Positions 34,258 through 42,811 are shown, counted from the first letter of the stretch. The stretch is 64,000 nt of DNA from Gordonia tangerina (GCF_021556435.1 NZ_JAKGCU010000022.1:1-64000), one strand, 5' to 3'. Numbers and translations: made by a program. Notes: a model not told the origin generated them from the sequence alone.

Positions 34258-35967
34258 TCAGTCCGGGCGGTTGGTCTCAGGGCGCGCCGAGGTCTCGGTG
34301 TCGATGGCTGCGCCGACGGAGATCTCATCGGTCGAACGGGTGGCATCGACACCGTCCGGCTCTGGGACCACGCGACGCGGCGCGAGCCACAGTAGCGCCA
34401 CCGCGCTCGCCATCAGCACCGACCCGAGCACGATGTAGCCCTGCCGCATCGGTTCCAGGAACGCGTTCTGGGCGTCGGCGGCGATCTGCATCGCCAGCGG
34501 CGCGGCCTGTTCGCTGAGTCGTTCGACGACGGCGGTCGCCTCGGCCAGCGATCGCCGGATGTATTCGGCGGCTTCGCCGGCCTGCTGCACCAGCATCTGA
34601 CCGACGATCGGGTCGCCGGCGGCGATGCGTTGTTCACCAGCTGCGGTCAGCTGAGCCTGCGCGTTGTCGGCGACCGGCCCGATCCTTGACGAGTAGCCGG
34701 CGGCCATGATGCTTCCGGCCACCGCGATGCCGATCGCTGCACCGAGTTCGCGCGCGGTGTCGTTGACCGCCGAACCGACACCTTGGTTGTCGGTCGGGGT
34801 GTTGGACATGATCGCCGTCGTCGACGACGCGGTCGCCAGGCCGATACCGATTGCGCACAACACGATGATCCACAGTGCAGCCCAGTAGGAGTCGTATTCG
34901 ACCGTGCCCAGCAGCACGATGCCGATCCCGCTGAGCATGATGCCGCCGGCCAGTACGAACCGCAGGGCATGAAACCGCACCGCGATCCAGTTGCCGATCA
35001 AGGCGAACACACCGACGCCCACCACCATCGGCATCAACGCGAACGCCGACTGCAACGGTGTATAGCCGAACACCAACTGGAGTTGCTGCAGCATCAGGTA
35101 GAACACGCCGAACGACGCGAAGAACTGCATTGCGATCGACAGCGAACCGGAACCGAAAGCGCGGTTGGTGAACAGCCGGACATCCAGAAGTGGAGAGGAG
35201 CGCCGTAATTCGAGGACGACGAAGGCGACCGCCAGTGCGATGCCGCCGACCAGGCTGATGAGTACGAGCGGGTCGGCCCATCCCCGATGCGGGGCCTCCA
35301 GCAGGCCGAGGACGACACCGGTGACGGCCAGGATCGACGTCACCGACCCGGCGATGTCGAAGCGTCCCGGGTTGCTGTCGCGCGAGGTGCCGATGGTGAG
35401 GCTGAGCAACGCGGTGAGCAGTGCCGACGATGCGAAGGTGATGAAGATCGAATGCCAACTGAAGAACTCGAGCAGGACACCGGTGACCAGGAAACCGGCG
35501 ATGGCGCCGCCACCGGCGACGGCTGCCCAGATGCTGACGCCGATGGCGCGGCGATGCTCGGGCACGCCGGAGGTGATCAGCGAGAGCGTCGCGGGCATGA
35601 TCAGCGCGGCGGCCGCACCGGCCAGGACGCGAGTCACGACCAATTGCACCGGATCGTTGATCCAGATCGGCAGCATCGACGCGACCGCGAAGGCGAAGAG
35701 TCCGACGATGAGTACACCTCGTCGGCCGAACCGATCACCGATCGCTCCGGCCGGCAACAGCAACGCCGCCAACGCGAGGGTGTATCCGTCGACAATCCAG
35801 GTCATCTGACCGGAATCGGCGCCGGTGTCGACGGCGATCTCCGGTAGGGCGGTGTTCAGCGCGGCCATCGCGGCCACCACCATGCTCACGGCCGCACACG
35901 CGATGGCGATCAGCCATACCGAGCGAAGGTCGAAGCCACGCGTGGTCGTCGTTGCCGTCTGCACCAT
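34258..35967 (-). CDS. DHA2-type MFS drug efflux protein (14 helices)
   Basis: A 569-residue proton-driven exporter of the EmrB/QacA type. The opening segment AALNTALPEIAVDTGADSGQMTWIVDGYTLA and the loop GDRFGRRGVLIVG are diagnostic; the length and about 14 hydrophobic segments fit. The last loop (about 455-510) is soluble and rich in Ala/Glu. I chose ATG 35967 because GGAGG lies at four bases before it; ATG 36000 would place that site inside the protein. Substrates are probably lipophilic or cationic drugs. It is followed by the ArsB-like gene after two bases and is divergent from a small membrane-protein gene at 36125. Confidence 0.87.
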   Translation of the reverse strand: MVQTATTTTRGFDLRSVWLIAIACAAVSMVVAAMAALNTALPEIAVDTGADSGQMTWIVDGYTLALAALLLPAGAIGDRFGRRGVLIVGLFAFAVASMLPIWINDPVQLVVTRVLAGAAAALIMPATLSLITSGVPEHRRAIGVSIWAAVAGGGAIAGFLVTGVLLEFFSWHSIFITFASSALLTALLSLTIGTSRDSNPGRFDIAGSVTSILAVTGVVLGLLEAPHRGWADPLVLISLVGGIALAVAFVVLELRRSSPLLDVRLFTNRAFGSGSLSIAMQFFASFGVFYLMLQQLQLVFGYTPLQSAFALMPMVVGVGVFALIGNWIAVRFHALRFVLAGGIMLSGIGIVLLGTVEYDSYWAALWIIVLCAIGIGLATASSTTAIMSNTPTDNQGVGSAVNDTARELGAAIGIAVAGSIMAAGYSSRIGPVADNAQAQLTAAGEQRIAAGDPIVGQMLVQQAGEAAEYIRRSLAEATAVVERLSEQAAPLAMQIAADAQNAFLEPMRQGYIVLGSVLMASAVALLWLAPRRVVPEPDGVDATRSTDEISVGAAIDTETSARPETNRPD

Positions 35968-36124
35968 CTGTCCTCCGACCTGTTGCCTTTTCGTGATCAT
36001 GACACGCGTCGTCGGTGAGCGCGATCACCACGAAACATGTGACACATTTATCACTGCAGTACCAAGACCGGTGATCGCCGTCCAGTTGGTCAGCGTTGAC
36101 CCGGACTACTGAAAGTGAGAAGTC

Positions 36125-36265
36125 ATGGCGTCACCACAAGTCGCCTCTTCCCAACGTTCCGACTACACACCGGCGCGGGTGCATGTGTGGCGGGTGTTGT
36201 CGATGCTCGGCGCGTTGATCGCCGTCGTCGTCGGCCTGCTGCTCATCGTCACCTCGGCCGCCTGA
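36125..36265 (+). CDS. Small single-span membrane protein (46 aa)
   Basis: The frame encodes MASPQVASSQRSDYTPARV followed by HVWRVLSM and one hydrophobic segment, LGALIAVVVGLLLIVTSAA, at the C-terminus. The charge pattern predicts an N-in orientation with one helix. A weak purine-rich site (GAAAG/GAGAAG) precedes ATG 36125. It is divergent from the MFS exporter and could be a helper or leader peptide for it. No family is recognised. The remainder of 36001-36357 shows no gene. Confidence 0.5.
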   Translation: MASPQVASSQRSDYTPARVHVWRVLSMLGALIAVVVGLLLIVTSAA

Positions 36266-36357
36266 CCAGCCGCCGCTGGGCGCAAGCGCATACGACAGCG
36301 CCCACCGATCAACCGTCACGGCTGGTCGATGGACGCGTGGGTCGGATTCGTGACGTG

Positions 36358-36789
36358 CTAGCCGGCGTGCTTCTCGATCGCCGCGCCTACCCGCGGAAGT
36401 GACGCCGCGACATACCCCTTGGCCTTTCCGCGTAGCGAGCCGTAGGCCTTGGCGAGTGCAGGGCGGGCCGTGGCCGTTTGATCGTCGGTGACGGTCAACA
36501 GCGCTTCGGCGGCCGCATCGCTGTTGGCGGCCAGATGGTCGGCGAACGATACGTCGGCCGGCTTGTTATCCCAGAACGGCTGCAGCGCGGTCAGGAAATC
36601 GGGTAGCAACAGGTTGGTCGCCGAGGTGACCACACCCGGCTTCACCTTCTGCGCGGCGGCGTAGGCGGTCTTGACTGCAGCGCCGCCGAGTCCCTTCTGA
36701 TCCGCGACCTCGGCGTCGATGACGTCGACGAGGTCGGCCACCACGGCCGGGCGGTTGGTGTCGAGTAAGGACTGCAGCGAATCACTCAT
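36358..36789 (-). CDS. DUF6918-like conserved protein
   Basis: A 143-residue soluble, mostly helical protein. Features are an N-terminal LLDTNRPAVVADLVDVIDAEV, VKPGVVTSATNLLLPDFLTAL in the middle and ARPALAKAYGSLRGKAKGYV near the end. I recognise the pattern as a conserved actinobacterial family without known function (DUF6918). ATG 36789 has AGGAG upstream. It is a single gene downstream of the frameshifted SDR. Confidence 0.8.
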   Translation of the reverse strand: MSDSLQSLLDTNRPAVVADLVDVIDAEVADQKGLGGAAVKTAYAAAQKVKPGVVTSATNLLLPDFLTALQPFWDNKPADVSFADHLAANSDAAAEALLTVTDDQTATARPALAKAYGSLRGKAKGYVAASLPRVGAAIEKHAG

Positions 36790-36923
36790 CAGGTCTCCTC
36801 GCGGGATCGCCCGGTTCGGGCGGGGTTTGACTGCGGATGGTCCGCGTCGAGACTACTGTCCGATTCGTCGTTCCGGGACGACGCCCACCACGGTGTGGTG
36901 AGAACCACGGGAGGTGTCGGGGG

Positions 36924-37710
36924 TCAGTACTTCTCGGACTGTCCGCCGTCGATCGGAATGGTGGTGGCGTTGATGAACGAGGCGTCGTCGGACAGCAGGA
37001 ACGCGACGAGGTGGCCGACCTCCTCTGGGCGTCCGAACCGCTGCATCGGATTCGCGCTGACGAACTGACGGCCAGCCTCTTCCCAGTTGTCCGGGTCGAT
37101 CTGCTTGAGTGACCCCCTCGACCATGGGGGTCATGATCGCGCCGGGAGCGATGGCGGTGACTGTGATGCCGTACTGGCCGTACTCGATCCCGGAATTGCG
37201 GGTCAGGCCCACCACGCCGTGCTTGGCGGCCGCGTAGCCGGACTGGTTCCCCACACCGCGGATGCCTCCGACGGACGCCGTGTTGACGACATGTCCCGCC
37301 CCCTGATCCTTCATCACTGCCAGCACATACTTGAGGCCCAGGAATACGCCCCGCAGATTGATCGACACCACCTTGTCGAATTCCTCGGACCCGAAATCCT
37401 CGGTCAGGTTCTGCTTGCCCTCGATGCCGGCGTTGTTGAAGAAGCCGTCGATACGACCGAACGCCTCGACCGTCTTCTGCACGTAGGACTCGACATCGGA
37501 CTCGTTGCTGACGTCCGCGACTAGCTGCAGCACTTTGGTGCCCGAGGCGATCTCGGTCACCTGCGCAGCCGTGTCGGCGAGTCCGGCCTCGCTGACGTCG
37601 ATCAGTGACAGTGACGCGCCTTCGGAGGCGAGTTGGAGGGCCGCGGCGCGGCCGAGGCCCGAACCGGCGCCGGTGATGAGAACGACCTTGTCGGTGAAAC
37701 GTGTGGTCAT
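36924..37710 (-). pseudogene. Short-chain dehydrogenase with C-terminal frameshift
   Basis: The N-terminal three quarters form a normal SDR: VVLITGAGSGLGRAAAL, FNNAGIEG, the Ser in NTASVGG, and the catalytic YAAAKHG. At the C5 run at 37114-37118 (G5 in the coding strand) an extra base shifts the frame: after MTPMVEG the open frame runs on into arginine-rich sequence to 36853. The shifted frame reads SLKQIDPDNWEEAG, NPMQRFGRPEEVGHLVAF and INATTIPIDGGQSEKY with a stop at 36924, exactly the expected SDR end. So either the gene is broken or the homopolymer length is wrong. It is divergent from the TetR gene at 37801. Confidence 0.8.
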
Positions 37711-37800
37711 GGAAAGTCCCTTCCTTCGCGAAATCGGTCCGTCGCGGTGGCGGGCCGCCTACACCCACAATAACGAGACGTAGCGTTCCGATATTTCCGG

Positions 37801-38433
37801 GTGTTGAATACGAGGGTGACGTCCGGAACGAGCAGCGAGTCTGCAGACTGCATCGGCGGTGACGCCGTCGGGGCCCAGCGCGGACGCGGGCGCCCGCGCG
37901 ACCCGCACGTCGACAACCGGGTACTGGCCGCAGCGCGTGAACTGGTGGGTGAGCTCGGCTATCACCAGGTGACAATGGAATCGATCGCGCGGCGTGCGCG
38001 GGTGGGCAAGGCGACGCTGTATCGGCGTTGGCCCAATCGGGCATCGGTCATCACCGATGCCTTCGCCGACGAACTGGCCGAGCCGCCGACGCCGGACACC
38101 GGTGAGTTGCGCACCGACGTGCTGGCCTACCTCCGGGAGATCGTCGAGACACTCACCCTGCTCGGCGATCCGTCGGTGGTGGCCAGTGCACTGGCTGAAC
38201 GTGGGCAGGAGGGAGAAGCCGGCCTGCGGGACATCCTGCGGGCCCGACGTGGCCCGGGCCTGCGCATGCTGCAGCGCTGGGTTGCTGCCGGGTTGCTGCC
38301 GGAGTCGTTGCCGGTGGACGTCGTGGTCGACGGGTGGGCCGGATTTCTGCTGTACCGCATTGTCTTCGGGCAGCAGGTGCCCGGCGACGGCGAATTGGGG
38401 GAGTTGGTCGATATGCTGCCGCGAGGTGACTGA
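37801..38433 (+). CDS. TetR/AcrR family regulator
   Basis: A 210-residue regulator with an N-terminal tail, then GRGRPRDPHVDNRVLAAA and the helix-turn-helix GYHQVTMESIARRARVGKATLYRRWPNRASV. The C-terminal domain (LLPESLPVDVVVDGWAGFLLYRIVFG) is of the kind seen in many AcrR-like repressors. GTG 37801 and GTG 37816 are both possible starts; neither has a clear ribosome site. It is divergent from the frameshifted SDR, the likely target. Its TGA stop is formed by the first bases of the repeat unit that begins at 38431 (TGATCTCGATACGG). Confidence 0.85.
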   Translation: MLNTRVTSGTSSESADCIGGDAVGAQRGRGRPRDPHVDNRVLAAARELVGELGYHQVTMESIARRARVGKATLYRRWPNRASVITDAFADELAEPPTPDTGELRTDVLAYLREIVETLTLLGDPSVVASALAERGQEGEAGLRDILRARRGPGLRMLQRWVAAGLLPESLPVDVVVDGWAGFLLYRIVFGQQVPGDGELGELVDMLPRGD

Positions 38434-38803
38434 TCTCGATACGGTTCCTCGCCTGGCGGCTCGGAGCCTACTCGATCAGCGGTTGAGGCGCCTGATCTCC
38501 TTGTGTGGGAGCCTATCTCGGGGTCGATTGTTCGGGTCGGCGGGCGTTCTCGGTGGCCGGTGTGTGCGGGGCGGCGGGCTTTCCCGGTGGCCGGTGTGTT
38601 CGGGAGGGCTGGGCGTTCTCGGTGGTCGATTTGTGCGGGGCGCCGGGCTTTCCCGGTGTCGATTTGTTCGGGTCGGCGGGCTTTCCCGGTGGCCGGTTTG
38701 TTCGGGAGGGCTGGGCGTTCTCGGTGGGCGATTTGTGCGGGGCGCCGGGCTTTCCCGGTGGTCGAGTAGTCCGAGGCGCTAGCCGAGGGCGTATCGAGAC
38801 CAC
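38431..38803. mobile_element. MITE-like unit with inverted TCTCGATACG ends
   Basis: The left end TGATCTCGATACGG runs to CCTACTCGATCAGCGG; the right end is inverted, GGTGGTCGAGTAGTCC to GGCGTATCGAGACCACG, ending near 38803. Between them is an array of about 34-bp units. The layout equals the 28168-28467 unit, but the internal repeat differs. No protein-coding content is credible. Confidence 0.7.
38545..38760. repeat. About 34-bp tandem repeat, seven units
   Basis: Units start at 38545, 38579, 38614, 38648, 38681, 38716 and 38750 (last partial), alternating CGTTCTCGGTGG and CTTTCCCGGTGG starts, each followed by a CCGGT or CGATT block, a TGTTCGGG or TGTGCGGG block, and GGCGGG or GGCTGGG. Unit lengths are 33-35 bases. 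The alternation suggests growth by pairs. No unique spacers are present. Confidence 0.8.
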
Positions 38804-38810
38804 GTCACCT

Positions 38811-38928
38811 GGTCTCGATACGCTCCTCACTCCGTTCGTCGCTACTCGACCTGCGGTTGGTCACTTGGGTTGTCGCTACTCGACCTGCGGTTGGTCAACC
38901 CGTTACCACTCGACCAGCGGGCTCACGC
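38811..38928 (+). repeat. TCTCGATACG-type repeat with partial tail copies
   Basis: GGTCTCGATACGCTCC to GTCGCTACTCGACC, then GTCGCTACTCGACCTGCGGTTGG again near 38873 and ACTCGACCAGCGG near 38907. The last copy reaches the stop of the chsH3 gene. Confidence 0.75.
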
Positions 38929-39786
38929 TCAGAGCGCCAACACCACATTCCCGAGTGCAGGCGCGTCGTCGCGGTCGGCGACGGTCGCGGTGATCAGCAA
39001 CTCTCCGTTCTCATCCCAGACCTTGACATTCAATGTCTCGCCGGGGAACACGACGCCGGCGAAGGTTGATGAGTAGTCACGTACCGCCGCCACGTCGCCG
39101 TCGAGCACGGCGTCGGTGACCGCACGGCAGACGGTGCCGTAGGTGCACAGGCCGTGCAGGATCGGTCGTGGAAAGCCTGCCGCGGCAGCGAATTCCGGAT
39201 CGCTGTGCAACGGATTTCGGTCACCGCAGAGGCGATACAGCAGCGCCTGTTGCGGGAGCGTCGGCACCGAAAGACGATGGTCCGGTTCGCGATCCGGATA
39301 CGCGACCTTGTTCGACGATCCACGTTCGCCGCCGAAGCCGCCCTCGCCCTTGGCGAAGATTGATGAGCGCGAAGTCCACAGTGGCTGGCCCGAGTCGTCG
39401 GTGGTGACCGACTCCTGGATGACCACCGCAGCCGAACCCTTGTCCTGGACCTCGGCGATGGTGGTGCGGGTGGTGGCCTTCCCACTCGCCGGCAGTGGCC
39501 GGTGGGCGGTCACCTGCTGGCTGCCGTGCACCACCTTGGCCAGGTCGATGTCGATGCCGGGGAATGCGACCTTCGGCGGTTCGGTCGCATGGAATGACGC
39601 GGCCACGGTGGCGAACGATGGCAGCACCTTGGGTGAGACATCGTCGACGTAGGCGAGCCCCGCGGTGTCCATCGGATCGGCGGCCGCACCGACCGCGAGA
39701 TGATAGAGCGCGACATCTGAGGCCGACCACTGGAAGCTGATCTCGGGGAGTTCGGCGCCGATCGCGACGGCGGGGTCGATGGGCAT
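38929..39786 (-). CDS. chsH3: ChsH3-like double-hotdog enoyl-CoA hydratase (Rv3538 type)
   Basis: A 285-residue MaoC-family protein with two hotdog domains, like Rv3538 of M. tuberculosis (286 residues). The N-terminal domain has FQWSASDVALYHLAVGA, and the C-terminal one carries the hydratase motif YRLCGDRNPLHSDPEFA followed by RPILHGLCTYG. The M. tuberculosis protein, now called ChsH3, hydrates steroid-CoA enoyl intermediates of the early side-chain cycles; I rely on memory for that. It starts three bases after the kstD stop and must share its KstR-controlled promoter. The end abuts repeat copies. Confidence 0.88.
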   Translation of the reverse strand: MPIDPAVAIGAELPEISFQWSASDVALYHLAVGAAADPMDTAGLAYVDDVSPKVLPSFATVAASFHATEPPKVAFPGIDIDLAKVVHGSQQVTAHRPLPASGKATTRTTIAEVQDKGSAAVVIQESVTTDDSGQPLWTSRSSIFAKGEGGFGGERGSSNKVAYPDREPDHRLSVPTLPQQALLYRLCGDRNPLHSDPEFAAAAGFPRPILHGLCTYGTVCRAVTDAVLDGDVAAVRDYSSTFAGVVFPGETLNVKVWDENGELLITATVADRDDAPALGNVVLAL

Positions 39787-39789
39787 GGT

Positions 39790-41538
39790 TCAGGCTCCTG
39801 TGCTGTTCGCGGGCGTGCTGGTGGCCGTGGACTTCGACGCAGCGTCGAGCGCGGCGAGATAGCCGAAGACCAGCGCGGGGCCGATGGTGGCGCCGGGCCC
39901 GGCATAGGTGTGGCCCATCACCGGCGCGCTGGTGTTGCCGGCGGCATACAAACCCTCGATCACCGAACCGTCGGCCCGCAGTGCGCGGCCGCTGGCGTCG
40001 GTGTCGATGCCGCCCTTGGTGCCCAGGTCGCCGGGCACCATCTTGACCGCGTAGAACGGTGCCTTGGTCAACGCGCCCAGGCTTGGGTTCGGCTTGTTGG
40101 TGATGTCGCCGTAGTAGTGGTCGTAGCCGCTCTTACCGCGTCCGAAGTCGGCGTCGACCCCGGAGCGGGCGAAACCGTTGAACCGCTCGGTGGTGTTCGC
40201 CAGGGTGTCGGCCGGGACGCCGATCTTGTCGGCTAGCTCACGGATCGACCCGGCTCTGACCACAACCCCGGCCTCGAACCATTTCTTCGGGAGTGGCTGG
40301 CGCGCATTGACGCCCGCGAACAGGTACCGATTACGGCAGGTCTGATCCATGATCAGCCACGACGGCACGTTCTCACCCGGGCCGTCGCCCTGTCCGAAGT
40401 CGCCGCCGTACATTTGGTGCACGGCCTCCACATAGGGCAGTGATTCGTTCATGAACCGCTCGCCGCGTTCGTTGACCATGAACGTGCCCGGCACGGCTCG
40501 TTCGGACAACGCGAACCACGGTCCGCGCGGCAGCGGGATCGTCGGGCCCCACCAGGAGTCGTCCATCAATGACACCGCCGCACCGACCTTGAGCCCCGCG
40601 GTGATGCCGTCGCCGGTGTTGGACGGGGCGCCGGTGGTCCAGTCCGAGCCGATCGGCTCGCGCTGATACTTCTGCCGCATCTCGGCATTGTGCTCGAAAC
40701 CGCCGCAGGCGAGGATCACGCCGTGACGAGCGTGGATGGCGAATTGGGTGCCCTCGGATTCGGCCAGCACCCCGACCACCCGGCCGTCCTCGGTGAGCAG
40801 ATCGGTCAGGCCGGTGTTGAGCTTCAGCGGCACACCGAGCTTCCGTACCCCGAGCAGCAATTCTGCTGCCAGAGCGGCACCCATCGCGATCAGCTTCTTA
40901 CCGCGGGAACGGGCCCAGAAGAATCGGCTACCGACCTTCGCCATCCGCAACGGGCCACGCCAATGCCGCAGCCCGGTGTTGAGCCAGCGGTAGTCCGACT
41001 GCAGCACCACCATGTTCAGTGGCGCCTTGGTGTATTGCGGATGCAGTGTCTGCAGATCATCGCCCAACGCCCGGGCGTCGAAGGGACGAGGCTCCACCGA
41101 TCGTCCGCCGAGCCTGCCACCCGGCGCCTCCGGGTAATAGTCGGAGTAGTTCTTGACCCATTCGAGTTCCAGTGGCGCGTGCTTCATCAAGAAATCGAGC
41201 GCCTCGGGGCCGCGATCGATGTAGGCGTCGATCTTCTCCGAGGGCGCGTGTTCGCCGATGATCGTGTGCACGTACTCGCGGGCCCGGTCGACGGTGTCGT
41301 CGACGCCGTCGCGCTTCAGTACCGAGTTGTTCGGAATCCACACGCCGCCACCCGACCGTGACGTCGAGCCACCCCAGTACGGGGACTTCTCGATGATCAC
41401 GGTTTTCAGGCCGCTCGCAGCCGCGGTGATGGCCGCGCTGAGTCCGGCCGCTCCGGCGCCCACGACGATCACGTCGTAGGCCTCGGTGTTGGTCTGCGGG
41501 GAGGTGGTGGTCTCTGTCGGTTCGGTCGCGCCGGCCAT
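39790..41538 (-). CDS. kstD: KstD: 3-ketosteroid delta1-dehydrogenase
   Basis: A 582-residue FAD enzyme that introduces the C1-C2 double bond in ring A of 3-ketosteroids. The N-terminal dinucleotide motif is YDVIVVGAGAAGLSAAI, followed by KSPYWGGSTSRSGGGVWIPNN. The active-site tyrosine and glycine of KstDs sit in GHTYAGPGATIGPALVFGYLAA, and the substrate-domain tyrosines in YSDYYPE. ATG 41538 follows AAGGGA; GTG 41559 lies too near the operator and lacks a ribosome site. With KshA it opens ring B. It is co-transcribed with chsH3. KstR sites at 41563-41599 control it. Confidence 0.95.
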   Translation of the reverse strand: MAGATEPTETTTSPQTNTEAYDVIVVGAGAAGLSAAITAAASGLKTVIIEKSPYWGGSTSRSGGGVWIPNNSVLKRDGVDDTVDRAREYVHTIIGEHAPSEKIDAYIDRGPEALDFLMKHAPLELEWVKNYSDYYPEAPGGRLGGRSVEPRPFDARALGDDLQTLHPQYTKAPLNMVVLQSDYRWLNTGLRHWRGPLRMAKVGSRFFWARSRGKKLIAMGAALAAELLLGVRKLGVPLKLNTGLTDLLTEDGRVVGVLAESEGTQFAIHARHGVILACGGFEHNAEMRQKYQREPIGSDWTTGAPSNTGDGITAGLKVGAAVSLMDDSWWGPTIPLPRGPWFALSERAVPGTFMVNERGERFMNESLPYVEAVHQMYGGDFGQGDGPGENVPSWLIMDQTCRNRYLFAGVNARQPLPKKWFEAGVVVRAGSIRELADKIGVPADTLANTTERFNGFARSGVDADFGRGKSGYDHYYGDITNKPNPSLGALTKAPFYAVKMVPGDLGTKGGIDTDASGRALRADGSVIEGLYAAGNTSAPVMGHTYAGPGATIGPALVFGYLAALDAASKSTATSTPANSTGA

Positions 41539-41562
41539 GGAAGTCCCTTCATGCGCCACGGG

Positions 41563-41599
41563 TGGAACGTGTTCTCACCTAGAATTAGAACACGTTGCA
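41563..41599. promoter_or_regulatory. Two KstR operator candidates upstream of kstD
   Basis: TAGAACACGTTGCA at 41586-41599 matches TnnAACnnGTTnnA. TGGAACGTGTTCTC at 41563-41576 matches all but the last base. They lie 25-61 bases before the kstD ATG. Confidence 0.8.
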
Positions 41600-41635
41600 G
41601 AAATGTGGCGCCAGAGGCCGCGGCCGGCACCCGCC

Positions 41636-41684
41636 GCAGACGTAGCGGGAATCGTCGGTGGGTGCCGATTCTGGCTACGTCTGC
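41636..41684. repeat. Left hairpin element of nuclease cassette 1
   Basis: The arms GCAGACGTAGCGGGAATCG (41636-41654) and CGATTCTGGCTACGTCTGC (41666-41684) pair at 17 of 19 positions around an 11-base loop. A directly repeated copy, 41 of 49 bases identical, is at 42614-42662. Confidence 0.85.
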
Positions 41685-41720
41685 ACAGCGTGCCGGGGCG
41701 GGGAACCGGTCGGTGGGCTG

Positions 41721-42623
41721 GTGCGTCAAAATCGGGTGAAGTTGAGCAAGCAACTCCGCCAGTTCGCGCTCGAACGTGATGGGGTGGTGACCGCGGCAGA
41801 GGCCGATGTACACGGTCTCGACAACTCGGCGCTGCGCAGGCTGGTTGGGTCGGGCGATTGGGTGCGGGAGGCCTACGGCATCTACCGTCTCGCCGATCAC
41901 CCGGTCACCCCGCGCAGCACGATCCGTATCGCGGTTCTCAGAATGGGTGGCACCGCGATTCTGTCCGGACTGGGTGCCGCCTACTGGCATGGCGTCGCCA
42001 ACTCGCCGCCGGCGACCGTCACGGTCACCGCCACTCCCGGTGGCCACGTGAAGCGTGTACCCGGCGTCCGGGCTGTTCGTCGTCGTCTCGATGGTCGTGA
42101 TGCGGTCGAACGTTCCCACCTCATGGTGACGGGATTGCCGTTGTCCGTTCTCGAGGGCGCAGTCGAAGGCGACGTATCCGTTCTAGATCGGGCACTGCTC
42201 CTGCGCCGTGTGTCCGAGCGGCAACTTCGGGCCGTGTACGACAGGAGGCGCGGGACCGTCGGGGCGACGGCGATGGGACGCCTGCTCGAGGGCGTCGGCT
42301 CGGGCGCGCGCTCCTCGGCCGAGCGGTTGACGGTCGGTTTGTTCGAATCGGCCGGCATCACCGGTTGGATCGCCAACTATTCGAGCGGGCGGTACATCAT
42401 CGATTTCGCGTTCGTCGCCGAGCGTGTCGCTGTCGAGATCGACGGAATGGCCTATCACCGTGACGCCGATGCATTCCAGAACGACCGCACTCGCCGCAAT
42501 GACCTCATCGCCGCCGGCTGGACGGTACTCAACTTCACCTGGAACGACCTCGTCAACCACCCCGACGACGTGATCGCCAGGGTCGTGGCTGCGCTCTCGG
42601 CCGCTGCCTCCACGCAGGTGTAG
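41721..42623 (+). CDS. AbiEi-like N-terminus with DUF559 (Vsr-like) nuclease domain
   Basis: A 300-residue protein. Residues about 8-60 (LRQFALERDGVVTAAEADVHG, then LRRLVGSGDWVREAYGIYRL) form the winged-helix domain of AbiEi-type antitoxins. Residues about 200-295 are DUF559, a PD-(D/E)XK fold related to the very-short-patch-repair endonuclease: YIIDFAFVAERVAVEIDGMAYH, then RTRRNDLIAAGWTVLNFTWNDL. No toxin partner is present. GTG 41721 is the chosen start; GTG 41736 is possible. Two copies of a hairpin element bracket it, the right one containing its stop. It separates kstD from hsaE, which in M. tuberculosis are neighbours. The role is unknown. Confidence 0.82.
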   Translation: MRQNRVKLSKQLRQFALERDGVVTAAEADVHGLDNSALRRLVGSGDWVREAYGIYRLADHPVTPRSTIRIAVLRMGGTAILSGLGAAYWHGVANSPPATVTVTATPGGHVKRVPGVRAVRRRLDGRDAVERSHLMVTGLPLSVLEGAVEGDVSVLDRALLLRRVSERQLRAVYDRRRGTVGATAMGRLLEGVGSGARSSAERLTVGLFESAGITGWIANYSSGRYIIDFAFVAERVAVEIDGMAYHRDADAFQNDRTRRNDLIAAGWTVLNFTWNDLVNHPDDVIARVVAALSAAASTQV

Positions 42624-42662
42624 CGGGAATCGTCGCCGGGAGCCGATTCCCGCTACATCTGC
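42614..42662. repeat. Right hairpin element of nuclease cassette 1
   Basis: The arms GCAGGTGTAGCGGGAATCG (42614-42632) and CGATTCCCGCTACATCTGC (42644-42662) pair at 18 of 19 positions around an 11-base loop. It is a direct copy of 41636-41684, and the TAG of the nuclease gene (42621-42623) lies inside the left arm. Confidence 0.85.
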
Positions 42663-42760
42663 CGCGTGGTCAGAACGGTGTTGGCTCCCACTGAGTGGTC
42701 GGGGACGGGCGAAGGGTGCCCGTTGTCTGGTGGGGTTGATGGCGGGGCATGTCGCACAAC

Positions 42761-42791
42761 TGCAACATGTTCTAAACTAGAACCCGTTCAT
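42761..42791. promoter_or_regulatory. Two KstR operator candidates upstream of hsaE
   Basis: TGCAACATGTTCTA at 42761-42774 matches TnnAACnnGTTnnA exactly. TAGAACCCGTTCAT at 42778-42791 matches all but the last base. The pair ends 20 bases before the hsaE GTG. Confidence 0.8.
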
Positions 42792-42811
42792 TCTACCGAG
42801 AAGGAGACCAC

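Noticed and set aside
36782..38044. Long arginine-rich minus-strand frame across the frameshifted SDR
   Set aside because: It is the wrong frame of the SDR; the real SDR pieces lie in the other two frames, joined at 37114-37118.
41721..42623. AbiEi-type toxin-antitoxin system
   Set aside because: Only the antitoxin-like winged helix is present, fused to a nuclease-like domain; no AbiEii-type toxin gene lies beside it.
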